Source: Flaccisagitta enflata
Taxonomy: Eukaryota; Chaetognatha; Sagittoidea; Aphragmophora
DNA: 64,000 bases
Reading direction: 5' to 3'
Assembly: GCA_965153355.1 (NCBI GenBank)
Contig: OZ231126.1
Coordinates: 28,458,001 to 28,522,000, forward strand
A program made the position numbers and the translations under genes. Below, in pieces: positions 52,165 through 63,998 of the stretch. The notes beneath the pieces are model-generated. The model was not told where the DNA came from. It did no database searches and saw only the letters and a program-made list of their open reading frames with translations. Within the stretch, counting starts at the first letter, position 1, and each line of letters starts with the position of its first letter.

Positions 52165-52228
52165 ACAGTGAGACAGACAGACAGAGCAACAGACAGACAG
52201 ACAGACAGACAGGCAGACAGACACAGAC
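52165..52228 (+). repeat. AGAC microsatellite
   Basis: CAGACAGA units, followed by a short TAGCTTGAAA tandem repeat (52253-52300). Confidence 0.9.
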
Positions 52229-52684
52229 ATTTCGTTTTATGTTTATTGACTAGCTTTAAATAGCTTGAAATAGCTTGAAATAGCTTCAAATAGTTGTAAA
52301 AAGCTTTTGATAGCTATTAATAGACCGTAACGACCAGAAACGAAGTCGTAATATGCAAAAATCGTAACTTTAGTGTCTTTGATGCTATTGAGGAATAGCA
52401 AAACGTGACAAAAAACGGGTTTCCAAATTTCCTACGCAATCCGTTGGTCAAGGGTCTTGTTTTCTTAAAAAAAAACGTGTTCCTCTACGTGAACTTTTTT
52501 TTTTCACCCACCCCAAGTGCAAGTCTACCGAACTTTACATTGTGCACGAGCCTTACGTTGAGTCAGAATATGTTAGTTTTGTCTCACCACCATGATAAAT
52601 AACTGTTTTTATAGATCTCCGCGAATTAATCTAACAGTTCAAAGCTCATTGAAGTGAGAATTCTAAACCCCGCGGCGCCGGGGT

Positions 52685-52806
52685 GCCAGAAAATATAGCG
52701 GTTCCAAAATAGCAGCCTCCAAAATAGCAGGCTCGAAAACAGCGGGCTCCATTATAGCCGGCCGAGATTATAGCAGCTCTAATATAGCAGCCATGATTAT
52801 AGCAGC
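52685..52806 (+). repeat. about 17-bp tandem repeat
   Basis: Seven imperfect units of AATATAGCAGCCTCC type with alternating AAATAGCAG / TTATAGC. Confidence 0.75.
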
Positions 52807-53092
52807 CCTATTTCTTTGTACAAAGACAAAGAGTTGTGTCCATGCTTCCATTCACCTTGCTCTCACCCAAAAACATTCATACTTCATGCAAAGTGATAAA
52901 GTGACAAGAAAATGTTATCGTACTATCACATACTGTATATTATATCACATCACATGTATTACATACATGGTGCATTAGACTTAATTCAAATCTTCTGTTT
53001 AAATAACAGATAACCATAACTGTTACCAGGGCCGTATGGCAAGGGGCCGCCAGGGCCGCCATGGCGGCCCCTTGTTGGGACACACACCTCAA

Positions 53093-53198
<106 letters not shown>

Positions 53199-53673
53199 AA
53201 CTTTCTTATACTGAAATGCACTAAAAATTACTTTTGTCTATACATATATAGAGGCAAAAAAATCACTAGTTAGATAAATTGGGACACTGAGAAGTTGTCG
53301 TGACACAAATTGAAGGTGGCACCCCCAAAATCATAGGTTCCCATACGGCGCTGACTGTTACCACACACACACACAGAGGAAAGACACAGACAGACAGAAA
53401 GACAGTCAGACAGACACTTAATCTTAGACAGACAGACAGAAAGACAGTCAGACAGACACTTAATCTTAGAATAACAGTTTTTTTTTCAACATTTATTTTT
53501 AGGAAGACAGGCAGATATCAAGCTAATGGAAGAAAGATGATTGAGTAGTATGTAGTAAGTTTGAGTAACAAATCGAAAAAACAGATAGAAATAGAGACAG
53601 CCAGAGTCAAGAGTCAAGCTTGACCTCGCAACAAGTGCAGTGAAGTGATTACATGCAGTTGTACAGGTATGCA

Positions 53674-53678
<5 letters not shown>

Positions 53679-53735
<57 letters not shown>
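53679..53735 (+). repeat. GA microsatellite
   Basis: About 28 GA units. Confidence 0.95.
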
Positions 53736-53741
<6 letters not shown>

Positions 53742-53794
53742 TGCAGTGATGCATCAGCTCCAAAGTCACGAGATGACCTTTACACCAGCGCCCC

Positions 53795-54590
53795 CAACGC
53801 CACTACCGACCAGCCTCGGTGACCTAATCCCAGCCTCAGTGACCTAATCCCAGCCTCAGTGACCTCATCCCAGCCTCAGTGACCTAATCCCAGCCTCACT
53901 GACCTAATCCCAGCCTCAGCGACCTAATCCTGGCCTCAGCGACCTAATTCTGTTCTCTGTGACCTAATACCGGCTCTTGCAATCTAATATCAGCTTCAGG
54001 GCCCTAACACCAGCCTCAGTGACCTAATACCACCTCAGCCTGAGCAACCTCAGCATTTCAATACTAACCTCAGCGACCTAATACTGGCCTCAGCGACCTA
54101 ATACTGACCTCAGTGACCTATTACTAGCCTCAGCAACCTAATACTTTCTTCAGGGGCCTAACAATGGCCTCAGTGACCTTATATCAGCCTCAGCTACCTA
54201 AGACTAACCTAAGCAACCTAATAACATCCTCAGCGACCCAAAACCAGTCTCAGTGACTAAACCCCAGCCTGTGACCTAAAATTAGCCTCAATGTCCTACT
54301 ACCAACTTCTGCAACCTTATACCAGTCTCAACAACGATGTGCCAGCCTTAGCAACCTAATAGTAACCTCAGCAACCTTATACTGGCCTCATTGTCCTAAT
54401 TCAAGCTTTAACAACCCAGTCCCAGCTTCAGCGACTTATTCCTAGCATCATTGACCTAATATCAGACTCAGTGACCTGATCCTGGCCTCAGCGACCTAAT
54501 CATGGTTTCAGAATCCTGGTTTCGGCGACCTTACACTGGCCTTAGTGATCTAATATTGACCATAGCAACCTAATCCCAGCCCCTTTTTTT
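53795..54590 (+). repeat. 20-bp minisatellite, about 39 units
   Basis: Unit CAGCCTCAGTGACCTAATCC, nearly perfect at 53815-53930 and diverged to the right. A single inverted family B box follows at 54680-54785, so it is likely a family B core. Confidence 0.9.
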
Positions 54591-54679
54591 ACCATGCCCA
54601 CAGACTGACAGACTGACTGACAGACAGACGGAAAAAGGCTCTTACAAAGTTACAAGTCCACAACTTAAACTAGTCATCC

Positions 54680-54785
54680 AAGGATCGCACATGGTCAGCG
54701 GTAACCATTGCCCTGCTTTGAGTGATCAAGTGAAGGAGTGGAGTGAGAGTGCAGGACACAAAGATGAATTTTAAGACGTCCTAAG
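54680..54785 (-). mobile_element. family B box (single, inverted, decayed)
   Basis: GGTCAGCGGTAACCATTGCC, CTGCTTTGAGTGATCAAG, GGAGTGGAGTGAGAG, GCAGGACACAAAGATGAATT. The GGGGCCGCTGCC centre is deleted. Confidence 0.5.
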
Positions 54786-54794
54786 GCGGATTTG

Positions 54795-54900
54795 AAGTCA
54801 CTCACTCTGCTCACTGGGTCTGCAGCACTCCGCTTTGCTACACCCACTTTGCCTGCTTTCTCGGTTGTGGGATCGCTCACTCACTTTGCTCACTCCCTCA
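54795..54900 (-). repeat. GAGTGAGC-rich dispersed repeat, inverted copy
   Basis: The complement reads GAGGGAGTGAGCAAAGTGAG, TGAGCGAT, GCAAAGCGGAGTGCTGCAGA, matching 45950-46060. Confidence 0.65.
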
Positions 54901-55301
54901 TAAGACGATTGTAATTCTTATACGTTTCACGCGTTTCACCTGCACAAAAGAGATTATTGTCAGTAGAATCAAACCCGCTTAGACATATTGTGCGAGTGGC
55001 ATAGATGTAAAACAAGGTCATTACACAGCAGGATAGTCACGCAGGGTTGGGGAGGGACAGAAATAAAAACGGGTCATTAGACCTAAGTCGCGTGCATCAG
55101 TATTTTCACAAAACGTTGGACAAACAGACAGGCAGACAAACTAAAACTGTCAAAATGACCTTTGAATTAGCCAACATGTTTTTATTGATACCCTAACACC
55201 TTTAAAATGTCTTAAAACGTTTGAAACCGTTGACGGACAGACAGACAGACCGAAAAATGGAAGTACGCGAAGCGCGCGACTAAAAACCGCTTTTAAATTT
55301 T

Positions 55302-55501
55302 TAGTTGCGGACACGCAACTGTATAAGAGGCTTTGTCCGTCCGTCGTTCCGTCGGTCGGTCCGTGGACACGAGTCAAAAAGTGAGGAAATTAGCGTTTTA
55401 GATGCTTTCTGTGCATGTGAGTGGGGGACTTGTGATGTGGAATGGGGTTCGATGCCCCTGCCCACCCCTCCACAACTGGTGGCCGTGTATCCGGCCTTGT
55501 T
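55302..55501 (+). mobile_element. family A element, full length
   Basis: TAGTTGCGGACACGCAACTG, TATAAGAGGCTTTGTCCGTC, CGTCGGTCGGTCCGTGGACA, then ACAACTGGTGGCCGTGTATC and CGGCCTTGTT. Flanked by family A scraps on both sides (about 55085-55287 and 55500-55580, both minus), an A cluster of three. Confidence 0.75.
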
Positions 55502-56558
55502 GAAAATGTTACTGATGTAAAGACCTACCAACCGTCTGACTGACGTGGCGAAGTGTAGAGTCGCGTGTCCACAACTAAAAACTGTGAATGCACCCTGTGT
55601 TAAATATATGATCACCAATGGCGGGACCGAACGCGGACCAACATATGGGAGTAACAACCAAACAACAGAAAATGTGCAGACTGACTGACAAAGCGACAGA
55701 CAAATTTATAGAATTACATGCACAGGACTGCGACTAATGCTGCCGTGTATACGGCCCTGTTAATTCCCTCTCTTAGAAAAGTAGTTTAATTTCATTTCCT
55801 TTTTTCAAAAAGAAACTCAATTTTCTCCGCAACCGTTTGATCGATTGAGATGAAATTTTACACAGATAAACAACTTAAAAAATGCCGTCGAATAAGACCA
55901 ACTGCAAAATTGTTACTCTATTAGAAATGGATTTATGATTTTCTAAAGATAAAAATATTTCGATGATATCGGTCAGATATTTGTCATTTGCATTCTCTTC
56001 ATCAAAGTGTGTTCAACGAAAAGTTTGCCTTAAAAAAAACTTATGGAAGAGTGATTTGTGTTCCCAAAGTTTATATATTACACTGCTCCACCACTCGGCT
56101 CTTTGGACGCTCACTTCTGATTAATACGGAGTATGTAGACCGTCGTGAGAAAGATAGTGAAAGATGGCAAAAATGAAAAACCCATTTTAAAAGACAGTAA
56201 GAAGGTAAAAGTGAAAAACAGCAATGATAAAAAACAGACGGACACTAAAAAAAAAAACTTGATAAACCTGTGGGGCTATAGTGAATTGCTTAACGCAATT
56301 CACAATAAGAAGAAAATTAATACAGAAAAAAAAAGAATACGAAAAAGCAAGTAGAGAGAAAGAAGCAAACAAACAAAGAGACAAACAAAGAGACAAACAA
56401 ACAAACAAACAAACAAACAAATGAACAAGCAAACAAACAAAGTAAGAAAGGACAAAAGTCAAAACAGGTCAATATTGTTCTGACGAGACAGTAGTGAAAC
56501 AGAGCGGTACGGACCGACTGACGTAACAAGCCGCATATAGAGAGGAGTTTGTTATTGT

Positions 56559-57586
56559 AACAAGGCCGGATACACGGCTACCCCAGTTGCGTGCGGGTGG
56601 GCAGGGGCCATATTTGAGGTCACTAGACCAATTTGGCGGGAGCAATGAGGTAAAAAAAAAGATCATAAAAAAACAAAATGTGACAGGCCAACACGGCGTC
56701 CAGGAACAAACCATAGGTCTAGAAAAATGCTCAAGACTCCTGACCTGGGAAAAAGTCTTTTATTGATGCATTAGCTATCAATTCATGGCAAAAATTAAAA
56801 AATCGGCTTGGAAATATAGAATTCAAAGCTTAAAGATAGCAAAAATGAAGCATTTTTTTTATCAGAAATCAGAATTGTAGCTTCAAGCTGTTTAAAAAAT
56901 ATCTGAAAAGTGTGGCAAGAGTTGCTGTAATAATGCTTTTACCTATTTGGTAAGTTCAGAGGGTTATATTATAGATAAAAACTAAAAAAGCTATTTCAAA
57001 CCATGAAATTGATTTTTTTTTCAGCCAATTTTCATAATTACTTATCTAAAATTTTTGAAGACTATGAAAAGTGTAGATACATTATCGAGATACACATGCT
57101 GGAATATAATCCAGCTAGTTTTAAGAAATATTTGATAGTTTAGAGCTTAGAAATAACAAAAAATAACAAAAAAAAAGTCATTTTACAACTATTTTTGGCA
57201 TTTTTTTGTTTTGATTATTAGAAAATCACTCTGAACAAACTGAAGTAGGTAAAAGCATTAGTGCAACCACTGAAGCCAAACTAATTGTACATTTCTACAT
57301 ACTTTTAGAAGCCATGAATACAATTTTTAATCTAAAATATGCTTAAAAATGCCTTTTTTGGCTATTATTTGATCATCAATTCTATATTTCCAAGCCGATT
57401 TTTTAATTTTTGCCATAAATTGATAGCTAATGCATTAAAAAAGACTTTTTCCCAGGTCAGGAGTCTTGAGCATTTTTTTAGACCTATGGTTTGTTCCTGG
57501 ACGCCGTGCCAACCGACTGACAGACCGACCGACCAACAAACAGACGGACAAAGCGGGGTGTAGAGTCGCGTAGCACGCGACTAAAA
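56559..57586 (-). mobile_element. family A element split by a foldback element
   Basis: Low end AACAAGGCCGGATACACGGC, TACCCCAGTTGCGTGCGGGT to 56692. High end CAACCGACTGACAGACCGAC, AAGCGGGGTGTAGAGTCGCG, TAGCACGCGACTAAAAA (57512-57586). GCCAAC flanks the inserted 56693-57507. Confidence 0.8.
56693..57507. mobile_element. 815-bp foldback element (CCAGGAACAAACC family)
   Basis: GCCAAC at 56687-56692 and 57508-57513 is a 6-bp target duplication. The ends are ACGGCGTCCAGGAACAAACC and its exact complement; the arms extend about 150 bp (CATAGGTCTAGAAAAATGCT, AAGACTCCTGACCTGGGAAA). The interior is related to 27487-28236 (TGTGGCAAGAGTTGCTGTAA against TGTGGCAATAGCTGCTGTAA). No transposase. Confidence 0.85.
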
Positions 57587-57611
57587 ATGTTCCCACATCG
57601 TGACTTTGCAG

Positions 57612-57740
57612 ATGAAATACTTTACCAACATCGGCTTTATTTTCGGCCTTCTTATCAATTTCTTCGTCGCGGTCTATGTTGGTTTTTACGCCGATAAAAT
57701 GCAAAAAGAAAGACGCGGCTTCTGGAGAGTAAAGTACTAG
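57612..57740 (+). CDS. possible 42-residue single-helix membrane micropeptide
   Basis: ATG at 57612 directly follows a splice-acceptor-like TGACTTTGCAG and runs to TAG at 57738. The product starts MKYFTNIGFIFGLLINFFVA, has one hydrophobic helix (residues 7-25), then a basic tail MQKERRGFWRVKY. AATAAA lies 80 bp downstream (57821-57826). The GC content and codon mix stand out from the AT-rich surroundings. It resembles small mitochondrial or ER membrane proteins in layout only; no family is recognised. It could also be a last exon, with an upstream exon beyond the family A element. Confidence 0.35.
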   Translation: MKYFTNIGFIFGLLINFFVAVYVGFYADKMQKERRGFWRVKY

Positions 57741-57744
57741 AAAT

Positions 57745-58640
57745 AATGAGACTAAATCCAGTCAATCCGATTTGTACCCTTTTTAGGACTGTTGACTATG
57801 GACGCGTTTCTACTATCTAGCAATAAAGTTTAGCAGCACTTATGGTTGACGGTATGTTGTCCCCCCCTCATGTGCACAAAATTATTGTATCTGATAGTTT
57901 TTTTTTTATTTTTGTATTACTACTAACTAGAACGAAAGAGAAAAACAATCTTCAATCCAATTTAGGGACCGCGAGTTTGGTTTGTTTATCACAACCAAGA
58001 GGTGGTTGCGGTGAAAATAGTAGAATTCTTGGTCATTTTGACTGCAAAATTGAGCTACTTCTCTTTTCAAATCTGACTTAAAATCCATGAGATTATTTAA
58101 CTCATGAGCTAACCAGCGGTGGAATCCACATGTCTTTATCATCTTTTGGTAAAATTTGAAAGAATTTCAAAGATGGAAGAGTAGGAGTCCTATAATTTTT
58201 GCCATTTTTCAAACTACTAGATCAACTTCAAGCTATAGCATTTCTAAACGATTTGATGCACAGATATGAGATTGCACTAAGATTGTAGATTTTTCAACGT
58301 AGATTAAAATGCTCATGTTTTGCACTTATCTTAACGAGAAGTTGAGATATCTCTCTTTAAAGGTGCTGCTAAACATATTTCCTAGATAGTATCTTAACAA
58401 CAAATTACAAAAAACATTTCTTGTGAATCGCTTCAGGCCTTCAGTTGTGATGTTTTCAGGACTGTTCCAAGTTTTTGACATTTTCTTATAAAACCAGTTA
58501 TTGAAGTACATTATTTGTATCCTCCATCTATTGTGTTGATTGTTATATGTATACATTTTACAATTAATTGGAAGTAGGAGCTAGATCAAAGTTCATTTCA
58601 ACCACAAGACCAAAAATTTGGTAGCGCGAGGTTACCACAG
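57745..58640. other. no gene seen
   Basis: AT-rich. TCTAAACGATTTGATGCACA at about 58240 echoes the foldback family motif of 48764-49731. Confidence 0.35.
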
Positions 58641-58702
58641 ATCCTCCATTGCAGCTACCTTTTTCTTCTATTACATGTTACTCTGATCTTTCTTTTGATC
58701 TT

Positions 58703-58708
<6 letters not shown>

Positions 58709-58776
<68 letters not shown>

Positions 58777-58779
58777 TTT
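58709..58779 (+). repeat. CTTT microsatellite, left part
   Basis: Resumes at 60298 after the family A insertion. Confidence 0.95.
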
Positions 58780-58817
58780 TAGTCGTGTGCACGCGACTCT
58801 ACAACCCGCTTTGTCCG

Positions 58818-58897
<80 letters not shown>

Positions 58898-59054
58898 GCC
58901 ACTTCGTGAAGTGGAAATTTCCCGTACGCTATGCGTACGGTAGGGGGCGTTCGGCCTACCGAGATACTCGGCAGTTATGCAGATCCACCATGCAAGGCTC
59001 CCCCATTCGGATCCCTTTTGAACCCTCACCCAACCTGCCACCCTACCACCCTGC

Positions 59055-59386
59055 CAAGCCCGGGCGATTTTGCATTTTCTTTAACAATACAATACACTAT
59101 ACAATTTTTCAAAGTATTGGGCCAATACAATACAATACAATATCTTAAAGAATTGTACCCAATACGTAACAATATTTTAATTCACTTAATGAAAAATCTT
59201 TGTTGAATCTTAAATAAATAGTTGAAGCTTTAACTCATTTTTTATATGCTTGATCAAAAAAGAATTTTTGAATATTTTTTTTAACTTTCATATATCTATC
59301 AATATTTTTTTTCATATATCTTTTATCTTTGCTTCTTTAGGTAAGTCTCTCTGACTGTATTTGTCCCTGTATGTGTGTGTGTGTGT

Positions 59387-59483
<97 letters not shown>

Positions 59484-59519
59484 CCTTTATCTCCGTCTTT
59501 ATCTGTATCTATCTGTCTG

Positions 59520-59603
<84 letters not shown>

Positions 59604-59972
59604 CTCTCTCTCTCTATACTCTATCTATCTCTCTCTCTCCCAGTGATTTTGATCTTTGTCGATGTTTCCTCTCTCTCTCTTCTTCTCTTCCAGACCTCAT
59701 CCTCTTCTTTTTCACTTTTTTTCTGCACTTCCTACAAAATCGATCCCTCTTCATCCTCCTCATCCACCTTACCTTATCCTTTTCTTCTTCCCTACTTTTA
59801 TTTTTCACGTGTCTGTTTGACCTTCCTAAGAATTTTACTATTTTCTGAAAAAAAATTATTGTATTGTTTTGTATTGGGAAAATAACAATAACCATAGTAA
59901 GTATTGGGTAAACCCAATACTTACAAGTATTGTAAATACAATACAATACCCAATACGAATCGCCCGGCCTTG
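59055..59972. mobile_element. 918-bp hAT-type nonautonomous element inside the SINE
   Basis: CACCCTGC at 59047-59054 and again at 59973-59980 is a perfect 8-bp target duplication. The inverted ends are CAAGCCCGGGCGATT and, from the right, CAAGGCCGGGCGATT. Subterminal CAATACAATAC motifs are inverted at both ends (59085-59155 and 59880-59955). The core is CT microsatellite (59391-59625). No transposase frame. Confidence 0.9.
59375..59640 (+). repeat. GT then CT microsatellite, core of the hAT element
   Basis: Two CT blocks (59391-59477, 59519-59625) separated by CTTTATCTCCGTCTTTATCT. Confidence 0.95.
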
Positions 59973-60297
59973 CACCCTGCCCCACTAGCTAGCTAGTTAC
60001 TGGGATTCACCAGGAAACTGCTCCTTGAGACCCATCGCAAGATTGAGGATTCCAACCTTCGTTGAAAAGACTCGTCCATTGCGGGACTCGAACTCGTGAC
60101 CCAGAGGGCCTTGAGCGCATACTCTACCGCTAAGCTATTCCCCCCCCCCCGTCGGTCGGTCGGTCGGTCGGTCACACTTTACTTTTTTATGATTTTTATT
60201 TTTGGACCTTACTGCTCCTGCCCAAATGGTCTGGTGATCTCAAATATGGCCCCTGCCCACCCGCACGCGACTTGAGTAGCCTTGTATCCGGCCTAGT

Positions 60298-60314
60298 TTC
60301 TCTCTTTCTTTCTC

Positions 60315-60384
<70 letters not shown>

Positions 60385-60585
60385 TTTCTTTACTTCGTTA
60401 CTTCTTTGCTTCAGTCTTTCTTTCTAACATTCTTTTCTATTTCTTTCTATCATTCTTTTTTATTTCTTTCATTCATTCTTTTTTCTTTCTGTCTTTCCTT
60501 GATTCTTTTTTTCTTTTTTCTTTTTGTATTTCTTTCCTTCATTCTTTTTTCATTCTTTCTTTCTTTCTTTCTTTCTGTCTTTCTG

Positions 60586-60620
<35 letters not shown>

Positions 60621-60677
60621 CTCTTTCTTTCTTTCTTTCTTTCTTTTTTTCTTTCTTTCTTTCTTTCTTTCTTTCCT

Positions 60678-60709
<32 letters not shown>

Positions 60710-60876
60710 GCTTGCTTACTCGCTTTCTTTCTTTCTGTTAGGCTGACTGTCTGTCTGACTGGCTGTGTTGCTTTTTTTCTTTCTGTTTTTCTTTTTGAAT
60801 TTCTTTCTTTGTTTTTCCTTTCTTTGATTCTTTGCTTCTTTGCTTCTTCCTTCCTTTCTTTGTTTCTCTCTTTGAT

Positions 60877-60911
<35 letters not shown>

Positions 60912-60912
60912 C

Positions 60913-60976
<64 letters not shown>

Positions 60977-60978
60977 TC
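60298..60978 (+). repeat. CTTT microsatellite region
   Basis: Perfect TTTC at 60305-60382, degenerate to 60540, then TTTC again in blocks at 60550-60735 and 60880-60978. Confidence 0.95.
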
Positions 60979-61290
60979 GTCTTCAGATTTCATTTCTGTC
61001 TCATTAGATTGATACATGCGGTGTAACCTCATCAGCTCGACCCCCGCGCTAATTATGGTCCCAACTGGTTTCCCAATCCAATTGTGAAAAAAATGGAAAG
61101 ATGTGGGAAAGCAATGGAAATGGGAAAAAGAAAGGGAAAGAGAAAGGAAAAGAGAAGGAGAAAGAGAAAAGGGTATACATTGTTTTAAGAGTTGGGAACA
61201 AACGACCGTTGTTCATACGAGACTACTGCAGGTTGAAAAGCGTCTTTTATGTGAACATGATCTGTCAGTCACTTTATTTTTACTCCTTTT

Positions 61291-61350
61291 TAGTTGGTTG
61301 CACGCGACTCTACACCTTGGTTTGTCGGTTTGCCGTCCATCCATAACATT
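61291..61350 (+). mobile_element. family A element, left-end remnant
   Basis: TTTTTAGTTGGTTGCACGCG, ACTCTACACCTTGGTTTGTC, GGTTTGCCGTCCATCC; the right end was not found. Confidence 0.5.
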
Positions 61351-61497
61351 GTTGAATTTTGACAAATCTTTTTTGAATTTCGGGCTTTTTTGTGTGGAGG
61401 AAGGGAGGAAGGTGGGGAGGAAGGAAGGAAGGAAGGAATAAGGAATGAAAGGGAGGTAGGAAAGAAAGGAAGGAAAGAAGTAGTATGTTTGTATGTA

Positions 61498-62088
61498 CTA
61501 TCTTGGAAAAAGAAATCTTTACTCACGTTTTAACAAATACCTCTGATTATAGGCGCCTGATCTTAAAAAAATTGGTGACAATATTAAAGCCCTTCAAATT
61601 TGCAAGCGATCTACGCAAACCGCATCTCTCTAACTCAATGCGTTCAAAAGTTATTCAACTTTGAATGAAATCTTTCAATTTAGCTTTTGCTATTTCAACA
61701 TGATCTTTAACAATATCACTTCACTCTTTTTTAAATTACTTCTAAACTAGTTGAGCTAGACAGATGCGGTTTGCGTAGACTGCTTGCAAATTTGAAGGGC
61801 TTCATTTATGTCACCTATTATTTTATGATTTGTGGAGTCTATTTGGGGCTTTAAGTCTAAACGTAGCAATGGAAAGGAATCAAGAAAATGGTAGGAATGA
61901 TCTGGAGCTCCATCACTCCAGAGTACCTCAAGAAGCTCTACAAAAGGCTTCCCCAATGAATGGCGGCTTTGGTTCAATCAAAGGGGGCTCACTCTAAATA
62001 TGAATGGATTTTCAATTGATATGTATTCATTTCTACCTCAATAAATGAACTTATTTTCAAAATGTAAAGATTTCTTTTTCCAAGATAG
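61498..62088. mobile_element. Tc1/mariner-like relic, copy 2 (591 bp)
   Basis: TA on both sides (61496-61497, 62089-62090). Perfect inverted ends beginning CTATCTTGGAAAAAGAAATC. On the plus strand at about 61900-61990 the typical Tc1 transposase C-terminus is readable over one frame change: WSSITPEYLKKLYKRLP, then MAALVQSKGG. It lacks the DDE core, so it is an internally deleted element. Confidence 0.85.
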
Positions 62089-62216
62089 TATGTATGTATG
62101 TATTAAGCATGTTCCAAGGGACAAAATGTCCTTCGGAAGGAAGGGAGGCGAAAGATTATGTCCTTCCCCCAAAGGGAGCCGAAAGATCCGAATGTTTTGC
62201 TTTATCAATAAAACTA

Positions 62217-62887
62217 CAGTGGAAATCCAATATAACGGTCTTGAAGGGACTGGAGAATTTTGGTTGTTAAATCCGAATGTTCTTAATCGAATTTCTATTT
62301 TTTTTATATTTCTTTATAAATAATCTAAAGCAAAATCAAAAATATATGATTGATGAATTGTAGTGGTTAAACATTTGTGCTATTCGCAAACAGAGTAACA
62401 GAAAGCTTCCATTGAGCCTTCTTTAGAATATTAATGGAGCATCATTGCAAAAAATACTTAAATTATTTAGCATGGTAAAAATTCAACAAGAGTTAAGGAA
62501 AATTGATCTTGATCCAAATCTTTCTTAACAAAAATAATGACAGATGATCATTTGTATTCCACTATTTATTTATTCTTTTTTTATTCTGTGCATTTTTATG
62601 ATTCTTTAGATAAAATATTTTTTAGTTTTTATGATGATGATAGATGATTATAAAAAAGAATAGAATTGATTTTATCATATTATATACTCATGTCTTTAAA
62701 TTAGGTGTAAATTTTCCATGGGACCTAAAAATAGCGCCTGTAAACCAGGTTTGGCTGTTAAATCAGGTGTTGTTAAATCAGAAAAAATTAATATTGTAAA
62801 AGCCTATAAAATTTTGGGACCTAGGCATCATAGTTGCTAAATCAGAAATGCTGTTAAATCAGGTGCCGATAAGGCAGCAGTCCACTG
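62217..62887. mobile_element. 671-bp pogo-like nonautonomous element
   Basis: TA at 62215-62216 and 62888-62889. The ends CAGTGGA match for 7 bp, with subterminal TGTTAAATC-type repeats on both sides (TTGTTAAATCCGAATG; GCTGTTAAATCAGGTG). The interior is AT-rich without a frame. Confidence 0.6.
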
Positions 62888-63119
62888 TACTTCATTTCAG
62901 GTTGGAAATAGTGGGCATACGCCAGAGGAGAGAGCCAAAACAGTCTTAGATCACTTTCCGTCACTTTTAGTTATTTATGATGGGAAACCTAGGAAACAAA
63001 ATGATTGACTTAGGTCTTACAACTGATACGTTATTTGAATAATCCATTTCTTTTTAAACAAAACTGAACCCCGGCTAACAATCTTGGACATTCAAGTTGA
63101 CAGGCTTCGCAAAGATGGG

Positions 63120-63121
<2 letters not shown>

Positions 63122-63203
<82 letters not shown>
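63122..63203 (+). repeat. CT microsatellite
   Basis: About 40 CT units. Confidence 0.95.
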
Positions 63204-63206
<3 letters not shown>

Positions 63207-63415
63207 TGCTGCCTGAAAGAGGCAAAAAATTACTCTTTCTTCACCACAATTACAAGCGCATGAACAAAGAGAAAAAAAATTTGAATTCCTTGATGCGCCT
63301 GGCCATCTTTTTTTCGCCATCTTTATCCTGTCACTCATTTGCCATGGGTGCCTCAGATGGCTGTTAAAACCTGTTTTGATCTGAAATTTGTTTCTTCTAC
63401 ACTTTCACGCGTAAT

Positions 63416-63795
63416 ACAACGTGAAGATTACAAAAACCATAAAAAAGGTTAGCACCCTCACCTACAGCTTATGACAAAAGCTCCACAGGATCATATGGGG
63501 TATCATTCTGTAGCTTGTCACAGTACAATTTACACCACCGAGGCGATTTTCTAATTTCGCTCCCATTCTTGAGAAATCTTACCTCAAACATTGGCGGCGG
63601 ACACCCTCTTAGAGGTGAAAAAAAATCCGACTTTTGGAGTGAATATCACTTGAACGGAGGCGAAATTTAAAATTCGCCTTGGTGGCGTAAATTGTATTGG
63701 GACAACCTATTGAATGATACCCTAAACGACCATGTGGCTTTGGCGACATGAGTTGCAAGGGGGGGTGCTATACCTTTTCCGTAATCCTCACTGAG
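63416..63795. mobile_element. hairpin MITE, copy 3 (diverged)
   Basis: GTGAAGATTAC ... GGTTAGCACCCTCACC on the left faces GGGGGGGTGCTATACC ... GTAATCCTCAC on the right. Inner arms ACCACCGAGGCGATTTTCTA / AAAATTCGCCTTGGTGGCGT pair as in copies 1 and 2. TA flanks are no longer clear. Confidence 0.65.
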
Positions 63796-63798
63796 GAG

Positions 63799-63998
63799 GT
63801 TTGGAGTTTCAAACAAAATCATCTAGTGGCATATAACGGAAGTATAATTGAGAATATATGCATAGTAGGTTGCGTATAAGTGGAGTTTTTGGCCTAAAAA
63901 ACGCTTTTTAACGTTTTTTTTAGTAGTATTACAATTACTACTACTTTTTAAGAAGAAATGAGTTTCCCAGTGCCTGTGATGCATCGTTGACTCTTTAG
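63799..63998 (+). repeat. 199-bp dispersed repeat, copy 2
   Basis: Same sequence and orientation as 46305-46503, starting where the hairpin MITE ends and reaching the window edge, so its true length is unknown. Confidence 0.9.

Larger units (their letters stand above)
58817..60149 (-). mobile_element. tRNA-derived SINE with CAA tail, interrupted by a hAT element
   Basis: Minus strand: a tRNA-like head at about 60140-60070 with A box TAGCTTAGCGGTAGAG and B box GAGTTCGAGTCCC, then a tRNA-unrelated body, ending GCCCCCTACCGTACGCATAG-CGTACGG and CCACTTCACGAAGTGG, two perfect small hairpins, then (CAA)n at 58817-58898. Without the hAT it is about 410 bp. There is no matching acceptor stem on the 3' side of the head, so it is a SINE and not a tRNA gene. 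Confidence 0.85.
58780..60298 (+). mobile_element. family A element split by a SINE
   Basis: Left end AGTCGTGTGCACGCGACTCT, ACAACCCGCTTTGTCCG (58780-58816). Right part CGTCGGTCGGTCGGTCGGTC, CACACTTTACTTTTTTATGA, CTCAAATATGGCCCCTGCCC, ACCCGCACGCGACTTGAGTA, GTATCCGGCCTAGTTT (60150-60298). The SINE sits exactly in the CGTC/GGTC run. Confidence 0.85.

Noticed and set aside
60070-60145. tRNA gene on the minus strand
   Set aside because: A and B boxes are present but the 3' acceptor strand does not pair with GGGGGAA, and a SINE body with a CAA tail follows.
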